DNA of 64,000 nucleotides from JBFWRK01 sp050248955 (GCA_050248955.1 JBFWRK010000001.1:186001-250000), one strand, 5' to 3'. Positions 25,121-33,175 are shown, numbered from the stretch's first letter. Notes: generated by a model from the letters alone, not told the origin. Made by a program: numbers and translations.

Positions 25121-26084
25121 AGCCGCGGACCGCGGCGATGCGGTCGATCATCGCTTCGGCCCCGCGGACCATCGACAGCACGAGATCGCCTGCGTGCACG
25201 AGGTCGTGGATCGCGCCCGCGCCCTGGCCCGCCGGCATGAACTCCTGGTCGACGTCCACCTCGGTGCCGCTCGGGAACCCGAGGTGGTTCACGCCCGCCC
25301 TACCGGACGCGAATGCCTGCTCGGGGAACGTCTTCAGCTCGTCCGGATGGTCTTCGAAGTGGCTCGTCCAGGCGTTGCGGACCACCCGGCAGGTCTTGCC
25401 CGTGAACGCCCGCGAGACGGTCGTGCCGTCCTCGCCGATCTCGAGGAGCTTCTCCTTGTAGCCGTTCACGGCCCGCGCCTCGTGGGTCGCGATGAAGCGA
25501 GTGCCGACCCAGACACCGTCCGCGCCGAGCGCGAGTGCGGCGGCGAGCCCGCGGCCGTCGAAGATGCCGCCGGCTGCGACCACCGGGACCCGATCGCCCA
25601 CCGCGTCGACGACCTGGGGCACGAGCGGCAGCGTGGCGATCTGCCCCGTGTGCCCGCCGGCCTCGGTGCCTTGCGCGACGACGAAGTCGCAGCCGCTCGC
25701 CACGGCTCCGATCGCATGGCGGACCTTGCCGCACATCGACCCGACGAGGATGTTCTTCGAGTGGAGCAGCTCGACGACCTCACGTGGGATGCCGAGCCCG
25801 GCGACGTAGATCCGGGCTCCGCCATCGATCACCTGCTGGATGCCCGACTCGACCTGGCCGGGCATCGCGGTGAGGAGGTCGACGCCGAACGGCTTGCTCG
25901 TCAGCGCCTTCACCGCCGCGATCTCCTCGCCGAGCTGCTCGACCGACATCGTCGATGCCCCGAGCGTGCCGATCCCGCCGGCCTCGGAGACGGCGGCGAC
26001 GAGCTGGTGGTACGACACACCACCCATGCCCGCCAGCATCACCGGGTGTTCGATGTCGAGGAGCTCGGTGAGACGAGTGCGCAT
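25119..26084 (-). CDS. nitronate monooxygenase / 2-nitropropane dioxygenase-like protein
   Basis: This is a 321-residue FMN TIM-barrel protein of the NMO/2NPD family. IEHPVMLAGMGGVSYHQLVAAVSEAGGIGTLGA at the start, FVVAQGTEAGGHTGQIATLPLVPQVVDAV in the middle and PVVAAGGIFDGRGLAAALALGADGVWVGTRFIAT are the FMN-phosphate-binding segments. GHTG with the histidine is conserved in active members. Many such proteins are really enoyl reductases or have unknown substrates. ATG at 26084 has TACGGT 6 nt upstream, so it is probably leaderless. It is followed by the OSBS-family gene after 57 bp. Confidence 0.88.
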   Translation of the reverse strand: MRTRLTELLDIEHPVMLAGMGGVSYHQLVAAVSEAGGIGTLGASTMSVEQLGEEIAAVKALTSKPFGVDLLTAMPGQVESGIQQVIDGGARIYVAGLGIPREVVELLHSKNILVGSMCGKVRHAIGAVASGCDFVVAQGTEAGGHTGQIATLPLVPQVVDAVGDRVPVVAAGGIFDGRGLAAALALGADGVWVGTRFIATHEARAVNGYKEKLLEIGEDGTTVSRAFTGKTCRVVRNAWTSHFEDHPDELKTFPEQAFASGRAGVNHLGFPSGTEVDVDQEFMPAGQGAGAIHDLVHAGDLVLSMVRGAEAMIDRIAAVRG

Positions 26085-26090
26085 GGTCCG

Positions 26091-26096
26091 ACCGTA
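26091..26096 (-). promoter_or_regulatory. putative -10 hexamer TACGGT, duplicated promoter tract
   Basis: On the minus strand TACGGT ends 6 nt before the ATG at 26084. The surrounding 13-bp tract (CAGTCGCTACGGT) is present twice in tandem at about 26091-26116, so a second -10 copy lies upstream. Confidence 0.45.
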
Positions 26097-26119
26097 GCGA
26101 CTGACCGTAGCGACTGGCC

Positions 26120-27379
26120 TCAGTGCTCAGCTGGGCCGTGGGGAGCGGAGCCGCCCGCCCACGCGCCGGCACGGGCGAGGAAGCCCCGATGCCATCGGCG
26201 AGGGGTGAACACGATCGCCCGCGGCTCGTCCTCGAACAACCAGCGGGCGAAGTTCCGACGCGTCCAGCCGTTCAGCCCTGCCAGCCACACGGAGCCGCGC
26301 GCTGCCCAACGATGCCGGAGCAGCCAGCCGAGGGCGACCGACATGCGGTGGTCGGCCACCAGGTGCCGGCGGACGTCGCGCTCGTAGCGCCGGCGCACGT
26401 CGGCGGGTCGGGTGGCGCCGCCGGCGAGGATCGCCTCGGCAGCGAGCACACCGGTGAGCAACGCCTGCGCGATCCCTTCACCGGTCATCGGATCGGTCGC
26501 TCTGGCGGCATCACCGGCGAAGAGCACCCGCCCGCTGCTCAGCGTCGTACGGTCGACGCGGGCGGGGATCGGCCAGGCGAGGTGCCGCGCCTGCGGTGTC
26601 GCTCCCGGGCCGAGCGCCTCTGCGACGTGCGGCCGAGCGAGCAGCTCGGGCCAGGTGCGCTTCATGTCCTGGATGCGGCGCTCGCCCCCGCGCAGGACGC
26701 CGAAGCCGACGTTGGCGCGGTTGCCGGGGAGCGGGAACGACCACGCGTAGCCGGGCAGCAGGTCGTCCTCGAACCACACGTACTGTCGCTCGGCAGCCGG
26801 GCCGGTCACGTTGCTGACGTACTGGCGGAAGGCGTGCCACTCGCCGAGGTAGTCGGCCTCCTTCAGGCCAAGTGCCTTGCGCACCGGCGACCACATGCCG
26901 TCGGCGGCGACGACGTAGCGGGCACGCACCGCTCCGATGCCGTCCACCTCGGCGACCACCGCTCCGTCGTCGGTGCCATCGCTCGCCGGTGGCAGGAAGC
27001 GACGGAACGCGTGGCCGTCGTCGACCTTGACGCCGGTGGAGCGTGCGAGCGCGAGCAGCGCGTCGTCGAGCTCGAAGCGGGGTACGACGGCCGAATACGC
27101 GCCCGAGCCGCTCGGCATCGGGAATCGCACCTCGCGTCCCGACGGCGACCGCACCCAGGTGGCATCGACCTCGTACCACGAGGGCGTCATCGTGGGCCGG
27201 AAGCCGAGCTCCTCGAGGATCCGGAGGGCACCGGCCGTCAAGCCGTCCCCACAGCACTTGTCACGCGGGAACGACGCCTTGTCGATGAGCGTGACGTCGC
27301 GCCCCGCGCGGGCGAGCACGATCGCGGCAGCGGTGCCGGCCGGCCCGCCGCCGACGACGAGGACTTCCGTGTCGAGCAT
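26120..27379 (-). CDS. geranylgeranyl reductase family FAD-dependent oxidoreductase
   Basis: This is a 419-residue flavoprotein. The N-terminal Rossmann motif is VLVVGGGPAGTAAAIVLARAG, followed by the family's FPRDKCCGDGLTAGALRILEELG motif with the conserved C-C-G-D. VVAADGMWSPVRKALG is the second FAD contact and GRVLFAGDAARATDPMTGEGIAQALLTG is the typical GD segment. In actinobacteria such enzymes reduce the isoprenyl side chain of menaquinone (MenJ) or polyprenols. The C-terminal 60 residues are basic and may contact the membrane. ATG at 27379 has TAGCCT 7 nt upstream. It is divergent from the SDR gene at 27519. Confidence 0.87.
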   Translation of the reverse strand: MLDTEVLVVGGGPAGTAAAIVLARAGRDVTLIDKASFPRDKCCGDGLTAGALRILEELGFRPTMTPSWYEVDATWVRSPSGREVRFPMPSGSGAYSAVVPRFELDDALLALARSTGVKVDDGHAFRRFLPPASDGTDDGAVVAEVDGIGAVRARYVVAADGMWSPVRKALGLKEADYLGEWHAFRQYVSNVTGPAAERQYVWFEDDLLPGYAWSFPLPGNRANVGFGVLRGGERRIQDMKRTWPELLARPHVAEALGPGATPQARHLAWPIPARVDRTTLSSGRVLFAGDAARATDPMTGEGIAQALLTGVLAAEAILAGGATRPADVRRRYERDVRRHLVADHRMSVALGWLLRHRWAARGSVWLAGLNGWTRRNFARWLFEDEPRAIVFTPRRWHRGFLARAGAWAGGSAPHGPAEH

Positions 27380-27386
27380 CGGCGCC

Positions 27387-27392
27387 AGGCTA
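27387..27392 (-). promoter_or_regulatory. putative -10 hexamer TAGCCT, leaderless start
   Basis: On the minus strand TAGCCT ends 7 nt before the ATG at 27379, with no ribosome-binding site. Confidence 0.45.
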
Positions 27393-27463
27393 CGGCTGGT
27401 GCCGCGAGCCGAGGACGGTCAGGCGGCGGATGGGCGTCGCTGCGGACGTGAATCGTAGGATCC

Positions 27464-27484
27464 GATCGAGATCGCGATCTGATC
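27464..27484. promoter_or_regulatory. palindrome in divergent promoter, AGATCGCGATCT core
   Basis: A perfect 12-bp palindrome at 27469-27480 is flanked by GATC on both sides, between the divergent reductase and SDR genes. A TAGGAT hexamer at 27456-27461 sits just before it in the SDR direction. It is a candidate operator; GATC-rich palindromes do also arise by chance in this sequence. Confidence 0.35.
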
Positions 27485-27518
27485 GCAGCCGCGCGTGCGG
27501 CGACCAAGGAGGAACGAC

Positions 27519-28433
27519 ATGGGTCTGTGCGACGGCCGAGTTGCCATCGTCACCGGAGCGGGCCGCGGCATCGGGCGCGAGCACGCCCTCAGCCTCGCGG
27601 CACACGGCGCGAGGGTCGTCGTCAACGACATCGGTGGCAACGTCGACGGCTCCGGCGTCGACCTCAGCCCTGCCGAGCAGGTCGTCGCAGAGATCAAGGG
27701 CATGGGCGGCGAGGCGGTCTCGAACGCCGACAGCGTCGCCGACTGGGAAGGCGCGCAGCGGCTCGTCAACACCGCGATCGAGACGTTCGGCGACCTCCAC
27801 GTCGTCGTCAACAACGCCGGCATCCTGCGCGACCGCGTGCTCGTCAACATGACCGAGGAGGAGTGGGACGCCGTCATCGCGGTGCACCTCAAGGGCACCT
27901 TCGCGCCGAGCCGGTGGGCCGCGGCGTACTGGCGCGAGCAGTCGAAGGCGGGCAAGGCGGTCGACGGGCGGATCATCAACACCACGTCCGTGTCGGGCAT
28001 CTACGGCAACCCCGGGCAGACGAACTACGGCGCGGCGAAGGCCGGCATCGCGGCGTTCACGAACATCGCCGCGCTCGAGCTGTCGCGCTACGGCGTCACC
28101 GTGAACGCGGTCGCCCCGGTCGCGCTGACGCGCATGACCGAAGGGCTCGGGCCGGCACCCGAGACCGACGAGGAGCGCGAGATGCGCTCACCGCGCTGGA
28201 TCGCGCCGATCGTGACGTGGCTCGCGTCGCCGGAATCGAAGGGGGTCACCGGACACGTGTTCGAGGCGTCCGGCAACGTCCTGGCGATCGCGGAGGGCTG
28301 GCACCGTGGCCCCCGGGTCGCGCCCGTGGAGGACCCGACGAAGCTCGGACCGATCGTCGCCGACCTGATCTCGAAGGCGCGCAAGAACGCGGGCATGGAC
28401 GGCGAGCCCGGCAGCTGGCCCCAGCCCGGCTGA
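27519..28433 (+). CDS. short-chain dehydrogenase/reductase (3-hydroxyacyl-CoA type)
   Basis: This is a 304-residue SDR oxidoreductase. The NAD(P) motif is VTGAGRGIGREHAL near residue 15, VVVNDIGGNVDGSG follows, NNAG is in VVVNNAGILRD, and the catalytic Ser-Tyr-Lys is spread over NTTSVSGIYGNPGQTNYGAAKAG. The NDxGG motif after the second strand is the hallmark of the (3R)-hydroxyacyl-CoA dehydrogenase domain of multifunctional enzyme 2, so fatty-acid or sterol side-chain oxidation is likely. ATG at 27519 has a strong AAGGAGG site. It stands just upstream of sufB but is separated by hairpins and the SUF operator. Confidence 0.88.
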   Translation: MGLCDGRVAIVTGAGRGIGREHALSLAAHGARVVVNDIGGNVDGSGVDLSPAEQVVAEIKGMGGEAVSNADSVADWEGAQRLVNTAIETFGDLHVVVNNAGILRDRVLVNMTEEEWDAVIAVHLKGTFAPSRWAAAYWREQSKAGKAVDGRIINTTSVSGIYGNPGQTNYGAAKAGIAAFTNIAALELSRYGVTVNAVAPVALTRMTEGLGPAPETDEEREMRSPRWIAPIVTWLASPESKGVTGHVFEASGNVLAIAEGWHRGPRVAPVEDPTKLGPIVADLISKARKNAGMDGEPGSWPQPG

Positions 28434-28440
28434 CGCACCC

Positions 28441-28456
28441 GGCGACGACGGTCGCC
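28441..28456 (+). terminator. short hairpin GGCGAC-N4-GTCGCC after SDR gene
   Basis: A perfect 6-bp stem with a 4-base loop begins 7 nt after the SDR stop codon. There is no T-run; such GC hairpins often end transcripts in actinobacteria. Confidence 0.4.
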
Positions 28457-28496
28457 GGTCCGTCCGGCATCACCGACGCGCGGGACTCGGCACCCA

Positions 28497-28534
28497 GGCA
28501 GGGTTCTCGATCGCCGGCGATCGGAGACCCTGCC
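28497..28534 (+). repeat. 19-bp near-perfect inverted repeat upstream of sufB
   Basis: The two 19-bp arms (28497-28515 and 28516-28534) meet with no spacer and match at 17 of 19 positions. The centre is GATCGCCGGCGATC. As DNA it could cruciform, and as RNA it would be a strong hairpin between the SDR gene and the sufB promoter. It may be a terminator or an insulator; no T-run is present. Confidence 0.7.
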
Positions 28535-28565
28535 CGCGACGGGCCGAGTGCGATCGGCGCCGCGG

Positions 28566-28591
28566 ATTGTTACTATGGCCGTAGTGCTAAT
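28566..28591. promoter_or_regulatory. shared SUF operator, copy 1 (sufB promoter)
   Basis: The dyad reads ATTGTTACTA, six-base spacer, TAGTGCTAAT. Its right half in reverse complement is ATTAGCACTA, identical to the half-sites upstream of sufD and sufC2. It covers TACTAT at 28571-28576, a good -10, and ends 24 nt before the sufB ATG, so a bound protein would block transcription. Confidence 0.75.
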
Positions 28592-28615
28592 TCGGGCTGC
28601 GCGAGGGAGTGTGCG

Positions 28616-30019
28616 ATGACGAGCTTCGACCTGGATCTTTCCCGGTACCAGCTCGGCTGGTCAGATGACGAGGACTACGTCTTCCGCCCGGAGAAGGGCA
28701 TCAGCGCCAACGTCGTCGACCAGATGAGCTGGTGGAAGGGCGAGCCCGAGTGGATGCGGCAGGCCCGCCTGCGCAGCCTCCGGATGTTCGAGCGCAAGCC
28801 GATGGCACCGTGGTTCGCGAAGAACATGCCCGACATCGACTTCCAGGACATCTACTACTACATCAAGCCCACCAGCGCCGGCGTCGTCGACGAGTGGGAC
28901 GAGCTCCCCGAGCAGATGAAGGCCACGTACGAGAAGCTCGGCATCCCCGAAGCCGAGCGCAAGTACCTCGCCGGCGTCACCGCACAGTACGAGTCGGAAG
29001 TCGTGTACCACCGCAACCGCGAGGACCTCGCCGCGCAGGGGATCCTGTTCTGCGACATGGACACTGCGCTGCGCGAGTACCCGGACCTCGTCAAGCAGTA
29101 CTTCGGCAAGGTGATCCCGCCCGGTGACAACAAGTTCGCGGCGCTGAACACGTCCGTCTGGTCGGGCGGCTCGTTCATCTACGTCCCCCCGGGCGTCGAG
29201 TGCGAGATGCCGCTGCAGGCGTACTTCCGGATCAACTCCGAGAACGCGGGCCAGTTCGAGCGCACGCTGATCATCGCCGACGAGGGTTCCAAGGTGCACT
29301 ACATCGAGGGCTGCTCCGCTCCGGTGTACACGAGCGATTCGCTGCACTCGGCCGTCGTCGAGATCATCGTCAAGCCGAGCGCCCGTGTCACGTACACGAC
29401 GATCCAGAACTGGTCGCCGAACGTCTACAACCTCGTGACCAAGCGGGCCCGTGTCGAGGCCGAGGGTCACATGGAGTGGATCGACGGCAACATCGGCTCG
29501 AAGCTCACGATGAAGTACCCGAGCGTCTACCTCGTCGGGCCGAAGGCGACGGGCGAAGTGCTGAGCGTCGCGTATGCAGGCCCCGGTCAGCATCAGGACG
29601 CGGGCGCGAAGATGATCCACGCAGCGCCCGAAACCACGAGCAAGATCGTCTCCAAGTCGATCTCGAAGGACGGCGGCATCACGACGTACCGCGGCCTCGT
29701 CCGCGTCGACGAGGGTGCGTACGGCTGCAAGAGCCACGTCCAGTGTGACGCGCTGATCCTCGACGAGCAGTCCGAGAGCAGGACGCTGCCCTACATGGAG
29801 GTCGGCGAGCGCGACGCGCAGATCGGCCACGAGGCAACCGTCTCGAAGATCGCCGACGAGCAGCTCTTCTACCTCATGAGCCGCGGCCTCTCGCAGGAGC
29901 AGGCGATGGGCATGATCGTCAACGGCTTCATCGAGCCCGTCACGCGGACGCTGCCGATGGAGTACGCGGTCGAGTGGAGCCGCCTGATCGAGCTGCAGAT
30001 GGAGGGCTCGGTCGGCTGA
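28616..30019 (+). CDS. sufB: Fe-S cluster assembly protein SufB
   Basis: This is a scaffold subunit of the SufBCD iron-sulfur assembly complex, 467 residues. It starts with LGWSDDEDYVFRPEKGISANVVDQMSWWKGEPEWM and contains FIYVPPGVECEMPLQAYFRINSENAGQFERTLIIADEGS, YEEGCSAP-like YIEGCSAPVY, and QIGHEATVSKIADEQLFYLMSRGLSQEQA at the C-terminus. The cysteine seen in the E. coli PYIQC position is absent (PYMEVGE), as in Gram-positive SufB. No intein interrupts it. ATG at 28616 has AGGGAG 6 nt upstream. Unlike the usual layout it is not followed by sufD: a convergent gene and two other genes intervene. Confidence 0.95.
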   Translation: MTSFDLDLSRYQLGWSDDEDYVFRPEKGISANVVDQMSWWKGEPEWMRQARLRSLRMFERKPMAPWFAKNMPDIDFQDIYYYIKPTSAGVVDEWDELPEQMKATYEKLGIPEAERKYLAGVTAQYESEVVYHRNREDLAAQGILFCDMDTALREYPDLVKQYFGKVIPPGDNKFAALNTSVWSGGSFIYVPPGVECEMPLQAYFRINSENAGQFERTLIIADEGSKVHYIEGCSAPVYTSDSLHSAVVEIIVKPSARVTYTTIQNWSPNVYNLVTKRARVEAEGHMEWIDGNIGSKLTMKYPSVYLVGPKATGEVLSVAYAGPGQHQDAGAKMIHAAPETTSKIVSKSISKDGGITTYRGLVRVDEGAYGCKSHVQCDALILDEQSESRTLPYMEVGERDAQIGHEATVSKIADEQLFYLMSRGLSQEQAMGMIVNGFIEPVTRTLPMEYAVEWSRLIELQMEGSVG

Positions 30020-30043
30020 GCCGCGGTCGGTTCGCCCAGCGCG

Positions 30044-30475
30044 TCAGTGCGTGTGCGAGTTGCCGAGTGCCCGGACCCGGGAGCAGAGGCCCTCGATGAG
30101 CTTCAGGCTCATCTGCGGGTTCTCCTTCAACAACGCCCGGAGATTGACCGAGTTGACCGAGATCGCGGTCACGTCGGTCGTGGCCAGCACCGTGGCGGTG
30201 CGATCGCCGCCGTCGAACACCGCGATCTCGCCGAGGTAACGCCCCGGACCGAGGGTGGCCACTGTCGTGCCGTCCGAGACGACGTCGGCGCTCCCGGACA
30301 GGATGATGTAGAGCCGCTTGTCCGCCGCGCCCTTCTCGACGATCGTGTCGCCGGCGCGGTAGCTGTGGTCGCGTGCTGCCTGGCGGATCATCGCGAGGTG
30401 CGACTCGTCGAGGCCACGGAAGATGTCGATCGAGCCGAGCATCTCGAGGGCTGGATCTGACTGCTGCTTCGTCAT
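30044..30475 (-). CDS. cyclic nucleotide-binding domain protein (no DNA-binding domain)
   Basis: This is a 143-residue stand-alone cNMP-binding domain: IFRGLDESHLAMIRQAARDHSYRAGDTIVEKGAADKRLYIILSGSADVV, then TTVATLGPGRYLGEIAVFDGGDRTATVLATTDVTAISVN. The phosphate-binding cassette is GRYLGEIAVFDGGDRTATV, where the glutamate and arginine that hold cAMP are present. The C-terminal helix stops before any helix-turn-helix, so it is not a CRP-type regulator but probably a regulatory partner or sensor. It is on the opposite strand between sufB and the four-Cys gene. Confidence 0.82.
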   Translation of the reverse strand: MTKQQSDPALEMLGSIDIFRGLDESHLAMIRQAARDHSYRAGDTIVEKGAADKRLYIILSGSADVVSDGTTVATLGPGRYLGEIAVFDGGDRTATVLATTDVTAISVNSVNLRALLKENPQMSLKLIEGLCSRVRALGNSHTH

Positions 30476-30584
30476 GCGTCCCCGGTGTCCCTACCCGACC
30501 GGCCGTCCCGATCGCAGCGGAATCGTAGCCACCGGTCCATGGTGTGCGAACCACACCGATCTTCGCCAGAATGGAAGCGTGCCG

Positions 30585-30935
30585 ATGCGCCAGGAGTGCA
30601 AGAACTTCGAGAGCCGTACGTACTCGAACGGCGAGACGGTGCGGAAGTGCAACCTCGACCTCGCACCCGATGCGCCGTGGAGGTGCCCGACGGATTGCCA
30701 CGGGTACGAGCCGCGGATGGCCGATGTCGCCTGGGTCCACGGCGGCCTGATCACCCCGCCCACCCCGCCCGAGCCACCCGGCATCGACGACGGATCAGCG
30801 GCCGCCGTGCTCGACCAGGCCGAGGAGATCATCAACTCCGTCGGTGCGAGCGTGCTGGCCGACGTCAGGGCCCAGCAGCAGCGTGGTCGCTTCGGACGGT
30901 TGAAGGGGCTCTTCGGCCGCAAGCGCCGCGCCTGA
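30585..30935 (+). CDS. small four-cysteine protein within the SUF region
   Basis: I do not recognise a named family. The 116-residue protein has four cysteines in its first 38 residues (C5, C22, C34, C38; spacing C-x16-C-x11-C-x3-C) in the setting RQECKNFESRTY...KCNLD...WRCPTDCHGY, which looks like a zinc or Fe-S site. A Pro-rich linker (TPPTPPEPPGIDD), a helical segment and a very basic tail (GRFGRLKGLFGRKRRA) follow. ATG at 30585 has GGAAG 7 nt upstream; the in-frame GTG at 30579 has none. It stands between sufB and sufD, so a role in cluster assembly or delivery is possible. Confidence 0.7.
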   Translation: MRQECKNFESRTYSNGETVRKCNLDLAPDAPWRCPTDCHGYEPRMADVAWVHGGLITPPTPPEPPGIDDGSAAAVLDQAEEIINSVGASVLADVRAQQQRGRFGRLKGLFGRKRRA

Positions 30936-31027
30936 ACCACCCGTCCAGCGAGGCTGCACTATCGTGATTCGCGGTTGGGGATCGCGGGACGTACCGACGG
31001 ACCGTCGGCGGGCACGGGAGGCCGGAG

Positions 31028-33118
31028 ATGGGCGTGCAACGCGGCTGGCAGACGCGGATCGCCCGGGGCCGCGTCGCCCGGAGTGCGATCGCCGGTGTGG
31101 CCGTCGCCGTGAGCGTGGCCGTCAGCGGAGCCGTCACGGCCCCGGTTCCTGCATCCGCTGTCACCGAGGTGGTCGACAACCCTGGGCTGCTCCTCGCTCG
31201 GTCGATCGTCACGAACCCGTTCGTCGGGTCGACCACGAGGCCGGCGGACTCGGAGGGCCTGGCCTACGTGCCGCGCGACAACTCGATCTGGCTGGCGGAC
31301 GACAACGCCCACCGCCTCTACGAGGTCGACAAGGACACCGGCGAGCTCAAGCGGACCATTCCCACGGCCGTGCTCGCAGCCGCACCGCGCCTGGGCGGGA
31401 GCGACCTCGCGGGGTTGGACACCGCGTCCGACTTCGAAGCGATGGCGTACGACGCGGCGAACGACACGCTGTACGCCTTCTCCGGCAGGTGCTGCTTCCC
31501 GAACATCCGTGCAGCCGCGTTCCGGCTCGTCAGGGACGCGTACGGCGTCTTCCAGGTCGAATCGTTCCAACCGTTCTCGGCACCGCTGAACGACTTCAGC
31601 GGTGTCGGTGTGGTCGGCACGACCATCTGGATGGCACTGGGCTTCGACTTCTACGAGTACGACTACGCCACGAACACGATCAGCGGACCGTTCACGATCC
31701 CGAGCATCGACAGACCCATCCTCGGCATCAGCGATTCGATCCATGGCGGGGACGTGTGGGTGGTCAGCAAGGACGTGTTGTACCGCGTCGATGCGGTGTC
31801 CCGAACGGTCCGACCGAACTACGCGTTCGCGCTGGACCCACTGGGCGTGCTCGACGCGCGCTCCGTCGCCGTCGTGAACGACCAGCTGTTCGTCACGGAC
31901 GGCTACGACGGCTACGCGCCCGGCTCGCTCGACCGGTTCGCGATCAGGGTCTTCGACGTCGTCGATCTCGACGCCGAGTACGTGCCCGTGGTGCCGGCGC
32001 GGTTGCTCGACACCCGTGCGGGCATGAACACGATCGATCGCCGGTTCTCCGGGATCGGCATGCGAGCCGCCGGGTCCGTGACGGAGCTCCAGGTGACCGG
32101 GCGCGGCGGCGTGCCGACCAACGCCGGCGCGGTCGTCCTCAACGTGACGGTCACCGAGGCGCAGGGCCCCGGTTTCGTCACCGTGTACCCCTGCGAGGAG
32201 GGCGTCCCGAACGCCGCGAACTTGAACTACCTCACCGGGTCGACGATCCCGAACGCGGTCATCGCCAAGGTCGGCCCGGGTGGGACCACCTGTCTGTACA
32301 CGACGAACGCGACGCATCTCGTGGTCGACGTCAACGGCTTCCACCCGGCGGGCTCGTCGTTCGTCTCGCTGTCCCCTGTGCGGTTGCTGGACTCCCGTGA
32401 GGGGTTCTCGACGTTCGACGGTGTGTCAGCAGGGATCGGTGTGCGACCAACCGGTTCGGTCACCGAGCTGCAGGTCACCGGGCGGGCCGGCATCCCGGCC
32501 GATGCCGAGGCGGTGGTGCTCAACGTGGCGGTGACCGAGGCGCAGGCGCCTGGGTTCGTGACCGTGTTCCCGTGCGATGGCGGCGTGCCGAACGCTGCCA
32601 ACCTCAACTACCTCGCCGACTCGACGATCCCGAACGCCGTCGTCGCCAAGATCGGCGCCGGCGGCGTCGTGTGCCTGTTCGTGATGGAAGCGACGCATCT
32701 CGTGGTCGATGTCAACGGGTACTACCCGGCGGGCTCGTCGTTCGTCTCGCTGTCTCCTGTGCGGTTGCTGGACTCCCGTGAGGGGTTCTCGACGTTCGAT
32801 GGTGTGTCAGCAGGGATCGGTGTGCGACCAGCCGGTTTCGTCACCGAGCTGCAGGTCACCGGCCGGGCCGGCATCCCGACCGATGCCGAGGCGGTGGTGC
32901 TCAACGTGGCGGTGACCGAGGCGCAGGCGCCTGGGTTCGTCACCGTGTTCCCGTGCGCCGGGGGCGTGCCGAACGCTGCCAACCTGAACTACCTCGCCGG
33001 CTCGACGATCCCGAACGCGGTCATCGCCAAGATCGGCAAGACCGGTACGATCTGCTTCTTCACGCTCGCCGCGACCCATCTCGTCGTCGACGTCAACGGC
33101 TATCACCCGGCGACGTGA
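31028..33118 (+). CDS. secreted beta-propeller-like protein with three RLLDTR/RLLDSR modules
   Basis: This is a 696-residue exported protein. The signal peptide (ARSAIAGVAVAVSVAVSGAVTAPVPASA) is followed by a 270-residue region with repeated strands (EGLAYVPRDNSIWLADDNAHRLYEVDKDTGEL, SDFEAMAYDAANDTLYAFS) that resembles a beta-propeller, e.g. a phytase-like or strictosidine-synthase-like fold. Three C-terminal modules of exactly 127 residues start near 324, 451 and 578 (RLLDTR, RLLDSR, RLLDSR) and end with THLVVDVNGYHPA. Modules two and three are almost identical at DNA level, showing recent duplication. The function is unknown; the module is shared with the L,D-transpeptidase at 12683, so a surface or wall role is likely. 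Confidence 0.8.
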   Translation: MGVQRGWQTRIARGRVARSAIAGVAVAVSVAVSGAVTAPVPASAVTEVVDNPGLLLARSIVTNPFVGSTTRPADSEGLAYVPRDNSIWLADDNAHRLYEVDKDTGELKRTIPTAVLAAAPRLGGSDLAGLDTASDFEAMAYDAANDTLYAFSGRCCFPNIRAAAFRLVRDAYGVFQVESFQPFSAPLNDFSGVGVVGTTIWMALGFDFYEYDYATNTISGPFTIPSIDRPILGISDSIHGGDVWVVSKDVLYRVDAVSRTVRPNYAFALDPLGVLDARSVAVVNDQLFVTDGYDGYAPGSLDRFAIRVFDVVDLDAEYVPVVPARLLDTRAGMNTIDRRFSGIGMRAAGSVTELQVTGRGGVPTNAGAVVLNVTVTEAQGPGFVTVYPCEEGVPNAANLNYLTGSTIPNAVIAKVGPGGTTCLYTTNATHLVVDVNGFHPAGSSFVSLSPVRLLDSREGFSTFDGVSAGIGVRPTGSVTELQVTGRAGIPADAEAVVLNVAVTEAQAPGFVTVFPCDGGVPNAANLNYLADSTIPNAVVAKIGAGGVVCLFVMEATHLVVDVNGYYPAGSSFVSLSPVRLLDSREGFSTFDGVSAGIGVRPAGFVTELQVTGRAGIPTDAEAVVLNVAVTEAQAPGFVTVFPCAGGVPNAANLNYLAGSTIPNAVIAKIGKTGTICFFTLAATHLVVDVNGYHPAT
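31981..33115 (+). repeat. three 381-bp intragenic repeats
   Basis: The unit period is exactly 381 bp (127 codons). The junction stretch around 32344-32450 recurs at 32725-32831 with only about three base differences over some 105 bp, whereas the first copy is clearly diverged. This allows in-frame gain or loss of modules by recombination. Confidence 0.85.
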
Positions 33119-33149
33119 GCTGCTCCGACGTCCGACGATCAGCTCGGGA

Positions 33150-33175
33150 ATTAGCACTACGTCGATGGTAGAATT
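33150..33175. promoter_or_regulatory. shared SUF operator, copy 2 (sufD promoter)
   Basis: The left half ATTAGCACTA is identical to the other copies; after six bases the right half (TGGTAGAATT) is degenerate. It covers TAGAAT at 33169-33174, a near-consensus -10, and lies 74 bp before the sufD start. Confidence 0.7.
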
